Assembly: GCA_039602395.1 (NCBI GenBank)
Contig: JBCNJP010000006.1
Coordinates: 65,195,775 to 65,259,774, forward strand
From: Deinandra increscens subsp. villosa
Taxonomy: Eukaryota; Streptophyta; Magnoliopsida; Asterales; Asteraceae
Length of the DNA: 64,000 nt
Direction of reading: 5' to 3'
Notes under the pieces: generated by a model
Databases searched by the model: none
What the model saw: only the letters and a program-made list of their open reading frames with translations
What the model was told of the DNA's origin: nothing
Position numbers and translations under genes: made by a program
Shown: positions 22,990 to 32,149 of the stretch, piece by piece
Position numbering within the stretch: the first letter of the stretch is position 1
Layout of the letters: each line of letters opens with the position of its first letter

Positions 22990-23245
22990 AAAGACAAGAA
23001 TAAGACACCTGCTTGGTGTTGAAGACCGTCGTTTCTTTTCTTTCAAATACAAATGAATTCTTTCTTTCTGTTATTACCCCTAATACCTTTATGAATTTGA
23101 AGCAAATACACCACTTTGAAAGCAATAATAGAGGGAATATTATACCATTTGAGAACCGCACGCCACACCATTCCCGTAACCAAATAACCGGTAAAAATAT
23201 GATCCGCACATTCCTCATAATCTCCAGAAAGAGGGCACCACTTTA
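22990..23245 (-). pseudogene. LINE C-terminal zinc-finger (zf-RVT) fragment
   Basis: On the minus strand one frame reads CPLSGDYEECADHIFTGYLV and then VWRAVLKWYNIPS. This matches the plant LINE reverse-transcriptase zinc-binding block (CPLC-x-ECADHIF...C..VW), with the second and last Cys replaced. Isolated and truncated. Confidence 0.7.
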
Positions 23246-23505
23246 TGTTGTGTATAGTGGAAATGAAATGTCTAGATCACGTCTCTCATAATGCCCCAAC
23301 ACCATTTTAGAGCGCTATGAGATAAAACTCCATTTGCTTGTTATGGCTATAGCGTCGTGTCAATTCGGCTAGTTTTATGAAATTAAAAAAGAAATCCATG
23401 TTATATATATATACACGTAAAACACAACTTTTCACCAATCAACTCTTCAATTTCTCTATCATCTCTATAAAATATAACAATTCTCCTCTACATTATTTAA
23501 AAAAT

Positions 23506-23970
23506 ATGTCATCCCTTTCCTCCTTATCACACCTTTACGATTTCGATGATGACGAAGAAACACAAGGTGGGTACTTCCATTATTCAATATCTAGAAGAAT
23601 CTTCAAATCCTCCTCCATGACCGAGCCTCAGAAGAACACCAATTGAATGCGACCATGTTGCAGCATACGAGCAGTTGATAAGGGATTATTTTGTTGACGT
23701 TCCAACCTACCACAACCAGAAAAGGTTATTTAGACGGTTCCGAATGACTAAACGTATGTTTTTGTGTATAGCTAATGATTTGGAAAAACAGTTTACTTAC
23801 TTTCAACAAAGACATGCTAGAAGAGGAAAGTTAGGATTCACCTCTATTTAAAAGTGTACCTTGGCGTTACAGGTTTTGACATACGTTACCACAACTGACA
23901 TCAACGACGGGTATTTTAAAACGGCCGAAAGACAAAGAGAGACACTTTGGAACATTTCACTAAAGGTACA
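23506..23970 (+). pseudogene. PIF/Harbinger transposase (ALP1-like) pseudogene, 5' part
   Basis: After an acidic start (MSSLSSLSHLYDFDDDEE), the frame breaks near 23646. It then resumes as RDYFVDVPTYHNQK, RLFRRFRMTKRMFLCI, FTYFQQRHARRGKLGF and KCTLALQVLTYVTTTDINDGYF. These are the N-terminal blocks of plant Harbinger/ALP1-type nucleases (YF-x-D-P-Y ... F-RRFRM-R-LFL-I ... QRD..GR.GF ... QKCTAA.R.LAYG). Stops interrupt it (for example after FTSI at about 23850) and the DDE catalytic part is missing or degraded. It could be the remains of an autonomous partner of the MYB-carrying elements, but this is inference. Confidence 0.75.
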
Positions 23971-23999
23971 ATTTTTTTTCACAATTGTTTCATTTTTCA

Positions 24000-24480
24000 A
24001 ATAACGTTTCGTTTTTATTTACATTTATATATACATATTATTTATTTTACAAGGAATACTTGAGCTATACGGGTCACGTTTTTATTTCTTTAGCACATAA
24101 GCTGTCTTTTTGGTTTGAACTTTCATGGTTAGCTGTGATGATTATTGCTTTGTAAACGACAATGATAATCTTTGTTAAACATATGTGTTGGTTTCAAATG
24201 ATCTTGTTATACCCTAGACAAATCCATATTGACCGTCCACATGAGAGATTATTAGTTCATAAGGAATGTCACACCTCAAATACCATCAAAATTTTTGGGC
24301 ATATTGGTTCCGAATGACAGAAAAACTCCACGCTTAAACATGCTTGAGTGGTAGCAATCCAGAGATACGTGAAACATTTTAATATTTAAATTAGTGAAAA
24401 CAAATATTTTAAGATTTTGGTGGTTGTTTACTCATCATATATTTAAAATAAAATCTCCTCTTTTCCTGTTCAAAACGCCA
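24000..24480. other. No gene recognised
   Basis: AT-rich DNA after the transposase relic; any residual transposase sequence here is too degraded to call. Confidence 0.3.
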
Positions 24481-24560
24481 ACCCACTTGTCCAGTGGCTT
24501 CACCTAGCCAACGTGTAAAGAGGCAAAGAGTGACGCCTTTAATCGCTCAACTACGCATCG

Positions 24561-24595
24561 TATCTCTCTCCCTCCCTCCCTCCCTCCCTCTCGAC
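24561..24595. repeat. (TCCC)n pyrimidine microsatellite
   Basis: Five to six CCCT repeats inside a CT-rich tract just upstream of the bZIP gene, probably in its promoter or 5' leader. CT-rich leaders are common in plant genes. Confidence 0.75.
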
Positions 24596-25009
24596 AATCG
24601 GGGGAAAAAGGTTCGTCAAATTCCCCAAAATTTCTTAACACATTGTTATGTTAATCACTTAATCTTCACTCATATCTGTTTCGATTGCGCAACAACTTGA
24701 GTTTGATTTTTTTTTGTTTTTGATGTTCCTGGTGTTTCGTTGCCTGGCTGATTGTTTTCAGTTTTCGCAATTCGAAGAATACTCGATGAAACTCAGCTCT
24801 CAGCTCTCGTTTCCTAATTTTTCTACTTATTTTGATGTTCTCCACTTTTATCTGTTTGGGGCTATCGTTCATCGATTCATCGTAAATTGTTGCTTATTTG
24901 TACAATTTGTAATTTCTGGAATAGGTTTTCACTTCTGTTAGAATAATCGAGTTGCTACGTCTTCTGTAAACGTTTGATTCTACAATAAATAGCTTTTTGT
25001 TTGAATTTT

Positions 25010-25317
25010 GAGTTACTTTTCGTCAAATCAGTACTGATTTCAAGGTTTACAGAGAAACTGTTTGTTTAATTGCACTTTTTTGAGATGTAATTTGAAGAAA
25101 CTGTTGAAATTTGAATTCAATTCAAAATGTGTAAGTTGTTGATATCTTCTCACATATGAGTTACTTTTCGTCAAATCAGTACTGATTTCAAGGTTTCCAG
25201 GAGAAACTGTTTGTTTAATTGCACTTTTTTGAGATGTAATTTGAAGAAACTGTTGAATTCAATTCAAAATGTGTTAACATTTTGATGATATTAAGTTGTT
25301 AATATCTTCTCATATAT
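25010..25317. repeat. Direct tandem duplication (about 150 bp x 2)
   Basis: Units 25010-25157 and 25158-25317 share GAGTTACTTTTCGTCAAATC and most of the following sequence. The second has a small internal insertion near its end. It lies upstream of the bZIP start codon, probably in a 5'UTR intron. Confidence 0.85.
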
Positions 25318-25358
25318 AATTGTTGGATAAATTTTAGGAAAATCTTAAATAGCAGATG

Positions 25359-25567
25359 TGTTAGGGTATAGACGGGAATCGGTTGTACACACTGATCACG
25401 AGACACACACACTCACGCAAAAAAAGTAAGAGCACAAGAAATATAAATCTTAGTTAGCCCGTAGACGTAGGTCAGTTTAGACCGAATCACGTAAATCTTG
25501 TTTTCTTACTTGAGTGTGTGTGTCTCGTGATGAGTGTGTGCAACCGATTCCCGTCTATACCCTAACA
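25359..25567. mobile_element. Small fold-back element with LTR-like ends (209 bp)
   Basis: Begins TGTTAGGGTATAGACGGG and ends in its inverted complement CCCGTCTATACCCTAACA, with about 70-bp arms. It is flanked by a perfect 5-bp direct repeat AGATG (25354-25358 and 25568-25572). TG...CA ends plus a 5-bp duplication fit an LTR-integrase product, but the long inverted arms fit a fold-back MITE. No coding capacity. Confidence 0.75.
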
Positions 25568-25647
25568 AGATGTGGAAACATGTTATTAAGATTTTAAACT
25601 GTTCTTATTTTATTTGTTTATGGATTTGTTTAAAAGTTTAGTCAATC

Positions 25648-26947
25648 ATGTCAAGACAACCGCAACTTCCACCTCGCTGCCCGATTTCAAAGTCTAACTC
25701 CCTCGATTCACCCTCGTCACTCACCTGGAACAACAACAATGAATACTCTCGTTCCCGACACCAGAAATCCGTGTCACAAAGTTTTTTGGAGGAGCAGCCA
25801 GAATGGCTAGATGATCTGTTGGGTGACGGGGACCTGGGTTTCAAATCAAAATCTCATCGACGTTCAGCTAGTGATTCGGGGACTGTTTTGGATGAACTTG
25901 TCAAGTTGCCGAATCTGAACACAGAAAAAGATGATAAAACTGGTGCGACTGCTTTGGATTCGGGTTGTGTATATGGTCCTAATTCACCTCGGAGCAAGGA
26001 TAAAGCATCGATTCAAGAAAATGCTATAGTTTCGGCTTTATCAGAATATGCTTCTCATGGTCCTGTGAAGTATCTCAATTCAGATCCTTTTGTTTCTGGA
26101 TTTCCACAACTTGATTCTGTACAAGATCCTGCTGGTGAAGCCAATATGGAGGCTAAACCGTTTAAAAGGTTAATTTCACTACATCTCTTAAATCCTGTTC
26201 AACTTTATGTATGCTTAAATTTTATAACTTTAGCACCTTAAAACTAAGAATACTGTTAACTTAAGCTAATTCTTATAGGCACTCTGCACAACGTTCACGG
26301 GTACGTAAGCTTCAGTATATAGCAGAGCTGGAAAGAACTGTGGAGAATTTTCAGGTAAAAACCAGTTAGAAACAGTTGAGTAACACCTATAGTGATTTAA
26401 CATTACTTAAACAATTTGTTGTATTTTGATGTTATTGTGATAACAGAAACTGTGATCTACTGGCTGCAATCTGAATCTTGACATCTTGCCACCATTTGGG
26501 ATCAACTTTTTTAACATGTTCTAACTTTTTTGAAGTGTGCTGCTATTCATGCAGAATATCGTGTCAGAATTGGTTGTTCGGGTCAAATCTCTGGCTGAGC
26601 AGCGTGTTTATTTGTCGATAGAAAACAAGCAACTTAAGCAGCAGCTGGGCAGGCTGCAGCAGGAAAAGTTTGTCTCGGAACGTAGGTGTTTCCTTTTTCG
26701 TTTAAAAAACTAAAGCTTGTGTTTTTCTGATGTAAAACATTATGTAAAACATTATGATGTGGATTATACAGGCCAGTACCAGTGTATGAGAGACGAGGTT
26801 GAGGGGTTGAAACGTAATTTGGCGTATTCGCGAAACGGCAGCAAGGTAAGAACGCATTTACGGTCGAATTCTAGTGGTGATGTGGAGAAGTTGAATGTAG
26901 AACCTAGTTGGCATATGATTGACCTTGGGAAGCTTCATATTAACTGA
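25648..26947 (+). CDS. bZIP transcription factor (plant At4g06598/bZIP34-61-like)
   Basis: Nuclear DNA-binding regulator. There are four coding exons: 25648-26168, 26279-26354, 26555-26681 and 26772-26947, giving 299 residues in phase. The N-terminal half has a conserved EEQPEWLDDLL motif followed by HRRSASDS, as in the At4g06598 group. The basic region is KRHSAQRSRVRKLQYIAELER, spanning the exon 1-2 junction. The leucine-zipper-like coil runs to about residue 255 (VSELVVRVKSLAEQR, LSIENKQLKQQLGRLQ). The usual bZIP invariant Asn of N-x7-R is replaced by Lys here. This substitution may be normal for the subgroup or may alter DNA binding. The start is the first ATG after a probable 5'UTR intron (about 24610-25641) that holds a tandem duplication and a fold-back element. 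Target genes cannot be inferred. Confidence 0.88.
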
Positions 26948-27366
26948 AGAGTTTTGGTATCAAGGTAAAGATGATGGTTTTCTGCAGATTGCATACATTT
27001 TAGGTAGCATTAAACACTCCTTTTTTGCAGTTTAAAAAACCCAAGGGATATTCTGTTTTAGATATCCCACTTGTTAAAAAAGGGGACAAAGCTATGTAGC
27101 AATCTTTGTTTAAAAATATTGTTATTAACTGCAAGGATGGAAAGGCCTTGCCTGATCAAATGACCAGTTAACTTTACTACTTACTAGGGGTGTAACTGTG
27201 TAATTGTGTAAATGAGCCGAGCCCGAGACCATATCACCTTAAACTTGTCCCGTTTTGAGTTCTATTTCTAAAGCTCGAGCTTGGGTCGTTAATGGTTTCG
27301 ACCTCGAGCTTGGTTTGGGCTTGACTTGTTTATTTTTTTAAAATAAATATTTATTCTATATACGTT
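26948..27366. other. 3' flank of the bZIP gene
   Basis: No gene. At about 27200-27320 there is a degenerate 'gagccgagcccgag ... ctcgagcttggg' repeat of the kind also found at 51612-51706. Confidence 0.4.
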
Positions 27367-28366
27367 TAGCAGTTACACTTTTGGTGAGTCCATGGTGGAC
27401 CGCTCGTCGCTCGTTCCAGCATTGTTGACCATGATATCGAGAGTACCAAACGTATTAACCGAAAGTCAACCGCACGAGAAACGTCATCTTCAATGGTGAC
27501 ATCACCGTGAATGAAACGAGTATTGTCACCAAGAGTTTGACATAACCTGTTGACGGAGGTGGTCGTCAACATCGAATAATAAACACGAGGACCATAAAAC
27601 CTCTGACCACACAATCCCGAATGGAGACCGCCCCATAATAGTCTGGACACTAGTTTGTTGTCACGGCATATGGCCCGTATTACTTGAGCTGTCACCTCAG
27701 TCATTCGTGTGGTGATACTACCCGTATTTTATTTAGCATGTGAGTTTTTTCTCAAAAGTTGCATTACTAGTTGTATTCCTGATAGCTTGGTTTTCAAATA
27801 ATAATAAAAAAAAATAAAAATAAATAAATAATAGAATTATTCTTGACCTTGACCTTCTGGTATAAATACATCGAGATTTCGACATATGATTCCCTCTGCT
27901 CCATAAAAAGGGCATCGATTCGATTTTATATCAAACAGCATTTATCTCGATTCAAATTTATTCGAAAGCTTAAAGCTGCTTTAAATAGCAACGATTAAAC
28001 TATGAATAGACTTGTCCCAGTGATAGCTACAATGAGGGGAAGACTTGAGATCGAAAGATCACTAGTTCGATCCTTAGCCCAACATGTTTTATCACATGGC
28101 CGCTTGCGAATGTGAGTTTTTCTTGAAATGGGCTTAACAACTGTTGTTGCTGGCTCTGGCTCCCGTGTGAAACTCCGTTTGCCTTCTGAGTCAGGGCTTT
28201 GTTTGTTGGTCGTTAAAAAAATTAAACTACTAATACAAGTATTAATCTCGATTCGAATTAATTGGGTAACTAGCTACAGTATTCTAAACTTAATAGCAGC
28301 TAGATATGAAGGTAATCAATCTTGATCCAGGTGTTAAGTTAGATCCCTAGATTTTTATGAGAGTGT
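27367..28366 (-). pseudogene. Truncated tandem copy of the ABA2-like gene
   Basis: About 27405-27590 matches coding exon 2 of the intact gene (29920-30080 there) at roughly 90 percent, but with a one-base deletion (CCGAAAGTC for CCGAAAAGTC) and other changes. A short piece at 27367-27392 matches 29687-29712, so about 200 bp between is deleted. From about 27590 onward the sequence jumps to the 5'UTR-intron region of the intact gene (30690 onward) and follows it to about 28366 (matching to about 31870). Exon 1 and the catalytic Ser-Tyr-Lys region are lost, so it cannot encode the enzyme. It carries a SINE (28003-28220) absent from the intact copy. Confidence 0.85.
28003..28220 (+). mobile_element. 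tRNA-derived SINE (218 bp)
   Basis: Perfect 9-bp target duplication ATTAAACTA (27994-28002 and 28221-28229). The corresponding site in the paralogous ABA2-like upstream region (31720-31728) has a single ATTAAACTA with no insertion. Internal promoter boxes: A-like TAGCTACAATGAGG and B box TAGTTCGATCC. The 3' end is GGTCGTTAAAAAA. Confidence 0.85.
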
Positions 28367-28369
28367 CAT

Positions 28370-28865
28370 AAACTATCGTTGGACTCGAATGTCTACCTCG
28401 AATTTCAAGAGACTCGAGGCGTGTTCCCATACCTTTGGTGTTGAGAACTAATTCACAAAAGTCCCAAGTAGGACGAGATGGAGAACATCACAACAAGGAC
28501 TAGACGGCCATCAAAAAGTCAAGAGTGTCATCTTCAGTGGATCCCGAGAGTCAGCTGTCAGACGTTCAGATGTTTAACCTAAACGTATTCGACGATGAGG
28601 AGTAAGATCCACTGGTTCAAAAGGAGATTCCAAGACCCCGCGGTCAGAACCACTCGAAAGGAAACAAGTTGCTTCGTAATCCAGCAATGTTGAGTCTGGC
28701 GAACAATACAAGGCGATTAACACAAAACTCGACCGATTACTCACAGTGAGAGAACAATAATCGGATTTCGAGAGACTAAGGTAACTGTTTTTGGAGAAGA
28801 AAAGACCGGAACAAACAATGTCAATACTCATAAAGAAAATGTCAATACTCATAAAGAAAAGGATT
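28370..28865. other. No intact gene; possible old retroelement gag
   Basis: The plus strand has a broken frame with AINTKLDRLLTVREQ (about 28710-28755), reminiscent of a retroelement gag coil, but stops surround it. A 21-bp unit containing GTCAATACTCATAAAGAAAA is tandemly doubled at about 28819-28860. Confidence 0.3.
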
Positions 28866-28881
28866 AGGAAAAAATATAATC

Positions 28882-29192
28882 AGACATTTTGGATTATCAC
28901 TTGACTTATCAAGGCTCTAAAAGGAAGAAGAAGTTGATGCAAGCCATCCTTGCCATCTCGTGTTGGGCTATTTGGAAGGCTCGTAACGACAAGATTCACA
29001 ACGGGAAATCTATTGCGGTCGAGACTCTTATGGGAGAAATAAAAGCTCTTTCCTTTCTTTGGATTTTGAATAGGGCTAGAATTTTTTATATTTCTTGGGA
29101 TGCTTGGAGTTCTTTTAATTTCACTATGTAATTGTCTCCTTTCCTAGCTCCTTGCTAGGTTTGCTTAATAAAATCTCGGCCGTTCAAAAAAA
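28882..29192 (+). mobile_element. 5'-truncated LINE insertion (311 bp)
   Basis: Perfect 16-bp target duplication AGGAAAAAATATAATC (28866-28881 and 29193-29208) and a 3' oligo(A) end. The retained frame (28889-29131) has ILAISCWAIWKARNDKIHNG and ALSFLWI, the conserved C-terminal tail of plant LINE ORF2 (LWSIWKARND...). A stop and an AATAAA signal follow before the A tract. Only the last part of the element was copied, as is usual for LINEs. Confidence 0.88.
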
Positions 29193-29208
29193 AGGAAAAA
29201 ATATAATC

Positions 29209-29393
29209 TCTAGTTTTCTTTTAACCCCCGCCCACCTTTTCTCGTTTAAAACAATATGAAAAGACAAAAACACATGCGTTGAAAAGGCTTGAAGTCAAAT
29301 TAATAATTTCATCATATAGCTGACCAAAGAATCTATTTTTATTCTGATGAGTTTTGTTTCACAACAACGTAAGATTAACACTACAATCCTTTG
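29209..29393. other. 3' flank of the ABA2-like gene
   Basis: Short AT-rich stretch, likely including the 3'UTR of the minus-strand gene. Nothing else seen. Confidence 0.4.
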
Positions 29394-30551
29394 TCAACGG
29401 AACACCCTAAGCGTATGATTTGTAGCCGTGAAACCTCCATCCACAAACAGATTGGCCCCGCTTACATACCTCGCATCATCACTCGCTAAAAACAACACGG
29501 CGTTCGCAACGTCCTCCCGCACCAGATCCACACCCTGCAAGTTCGCGTTTTTCCCGACAAAAGCTCGGAAACCCGCCTTCACATCATCAGTCCTTTCGTC
29601 CTCTGGCAAATACGCCAAAGCCAAGTTGGTCAAAACCGCGTAAGGTGAAACACAGTTGACCCGAATCCCATGGTTCCCGAGTTCAGCAGCTACACTTTTC
29701 GTGAGTCCAAGCACCGCGTGCTTGGACCCCGTGTACGAGTGTGTGCCCAAACCCCCGAATGCACTCGCCACACTACAGAGGGAAACGATCGACCCGGTCT
29801 TTAACGGGATCATGACCCGAGCGGCATGTTTCATCCCGATAAACGTTCCCTTAACGTTCACATCGAATACCATTTCGAATGTGGATATGGGGAATTCACG
29901 GATATCGGAACATGGCGGACCGCTCGTTCCGGCATTGTTGACCATGATATCGAGAGTACCAAATGTATTGACCGAAAAGTCAACCGCACGAGAAACGTCA
30001 TCTTCGATGGTGACATCACCGTGAATGAAACGAGTGTTGTCACCAAGAGTTTGACATAATTGTTGACCGAGGTGGTCGTCAACATCGAGTACACAGACTT
30101 TTGCACCGTGTTTATGGAAAAGACGAACAATACTCTCTCCGATTCCAGTAGCTCCACCAGTTACCAAAGCAACCTTCCCTAATAATCTGAAAGATTAAGT
30201 GAACATTATCAGAGCCGGTCCTGAGAATCCTAAAAAAGAATTAGGCCCTGGACGAATTTTTTTTGGGCCGCCTAACATAGAAAGTTAAGAACTTTTGCGT
30301 TAACTTATAAAAAGACCCTTGAACTATAATTTTTAAAAATATATATATAAAAAAGACTTTTTTTTTTAAAAATCTCGGGCTCTCCAAATTGTCGGGTCCT
30401 GGAAGGTCGCCCACCTTGCCCATGTCATAGGGCCACCCCTGACATCATTAAACTGTAGTCTGCAAATTCAAAAACCGGGCTACATAAACGGTTTATGTTC
30501 GCTTTACCTTTCGGCAACGAGAGGAGGATCAGTAGAACTGGTGCTTGTCAT
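29394..30551 (-). CDS. ABA2: Xanthoxin dehydrogenase-like short-chain dehydrogenase (ABA2-like)
   Basis: NAD-dependent SDR closely resembling Arabidopsis ABA2, which oxidises xanthoxin to abscisic aldehyde in the cytosol during ABA synthesis. Coding exons are 30508-30551 and 29394-30186, giving 278 residues. TGGATGIG (24-31) binds the cofactor, D49 sits at the end of beta-2 (NAD preference), NNAG is at 98-101, and the catalytic triad is S153, Y166 and K170 (YTGSK). The C-terminus has VNCVSPYAV and ends HTLRVFR, as in ABA2. The 5'UTR appears split: a leader exon near 31966-32140, a 1379-bp intron (30586-31964) and a short leader exon 30552-30585. The coding intron contains a hAT-like element and the leader intron a Harbinger MITE. 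The close family also includes other plant SDR110C enzymes, so substrate is inferred. Confidence 0.92.
30210..30441. mobile_element. hAT-like MITE in the ABA2-like intron (232 bp)
   Basis: The ends CAGAGCCGGTCCTGAGA and (minus strand) CAGGGGTGGCCCTATGA are imperfect inverted repeats of the CAGGGCCGGCCC type. The flanks (ACATTAT / ACATCATT) are only an approximate 8-bp duplication. Confidence 0.6.
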
Positions 30552-30774
30552 TGCAAGAACTTCACCTTTGCTTTTATCTCACTCACTGCAGAATAACCAA
30601 TTTCAGAAGAAAGAACACTATGGAATGATACAAGGATACAGGTATAACTAACTGTCCTCAAACATTTGATATTAAATTCCAACCACAGAATAAACACAAG
30701 GACCACACAACTGACTGGAGGTGTTGTTATTGGTACCTACACCTCCTCATATTCCGGACACTAGTTTGTTGTCA

Positions 30775-31074
30775 GGCTATCCGTAGTCATAAAGCCCCTT
30801 TCTTGGACGTTTTTTGACATGTGTCGTACTAGTCATCGAGGGGCTTCATGACTAAAAGTGGTGTAGTCATAAAGCCCCATAACACCCCTCTAATTATTAT
30901 AAAATTATATTATATACAAACTATTCAAAATATTATACCCAATAAAAAAAATAGTGGGCCAATCAAGGACAGGCGAGGAGGCGCCATATCCTTAACGCCT
31001 GGAACAAATTTTTGCCCTATAGCGCTCCAGGGGCAGTTTTGGGGCGCTATGGGGCGCCAAAAAATACGATAGCC
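30775..31074. mobile_element. Harbinger-type MITE in the ABA2-like leader intron (300 bp)
   Basis: The left end GGCTATCCGTAGTC is a weak inverted match to the right end (minus strand GGCTATCGTATTT). A 3-bp duplication TCA flanks it (30772-30774, 31075-31077). The paralogous sequence at about 27644-27663 runs through the insertion point without it, proving insertion into the intact copy. Confidence 0.85.
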
Positions 31075-31965
31075 TCACTATATGGTCCATATCAGTTTGA
31101 TACAGCCTGTATGATTCATGTTTGTCACCTCAGTCAGTCGTATGGTGATACTACCCGTTCGGGTCATATGACACGTAACACATATGGTCGTTCAAACGAA
31201 TCCTATGGCACAAATTAACTAGTCATTTCACTTTTGGTTAACTTGTACAATCAAGACACCATAAAGGTCTTTCAAAATGCACATGTTTTGTAAAGATATT
31301 TTGGATCCTAGCAACCATGACTACCATCTTGTTTTTAGCCTCCATCTGAAAACATTGCATGTGAGTTTTTTTTCTTAAAAGTTGCATTACTAGTTATATG
31401 TCATATTCCTGATACACATAAACTCTGCAAAAAGGTGTTCCCCTATATGATCACGCGGCCACATAGGACCACAGGCCACACCGCGTGGTGTGTCGCCTAA
31501 ACCTAATTACGATCAGTCGATCACTTTGGATGTAAATTGTAAAAATTATCAAAAAATTAGAATTATTCTTGACCCTCTGGTACAGATACATGGAGATTTT
31601 AACATATTATCTCCTCAGTTCCATAAAAAGGGCATCGATTAGCATTAATCTCGATTCAAATTGATTCGAAAACCTAAAACTGCCTTAAATAGCAACGATT
31701 AGTGAGTTTTACGCCAACTATTAAACTACTAAAGCACGAATAGGAGTATTAATCTCGATTCAAATTGATTTGGTAAGAATGAAGCTAGCTACAGTATTCC
31801 AAACTTAATTGCAGCTAGATATGAAGGTAATCGATCGCGATCCAGGTGTTAAGTTAGATCCCTAGATTTTCATATTTCGAAATAGAACCGATCAAATCAT
31901 CGTAACGAAGGAAGGTACTAGAGAGAAGAGAAACAGAGAATGAGAGATGAAACGATCAATTAACC

Positions 31966-32140
31966 TGAAGAAGATGAACGTCGCCGGAAAAAGAAGTGGC
32001 CGGCGGTTATGAGATTCGGTGGAAGTAACGTCACTCCGCACCCTTCGGTTTTCTTCTTTTTTTTTTTTGACTTTTTTCCCCACAGCCTGATACCTGAGTG
32101 GACTGTGGGGATAAATAGGACTCGCTTCGAGACTTCTTTC
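31966..32140 (-). other. Probable 5'UTR first exon and promoter-proximal region of the ABA2-like gene
   Basis: On the minus strand a GC-richer segment ends CTTCTTCAG followed by GTTAATTG, a good splice donor. With the acceptor CTGCAG at 30586-30591 this gives a leader intron. The exact transcription start is unknown. Confidence 0.4.
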
Positions 32141-32149
32141 CACTTATAA

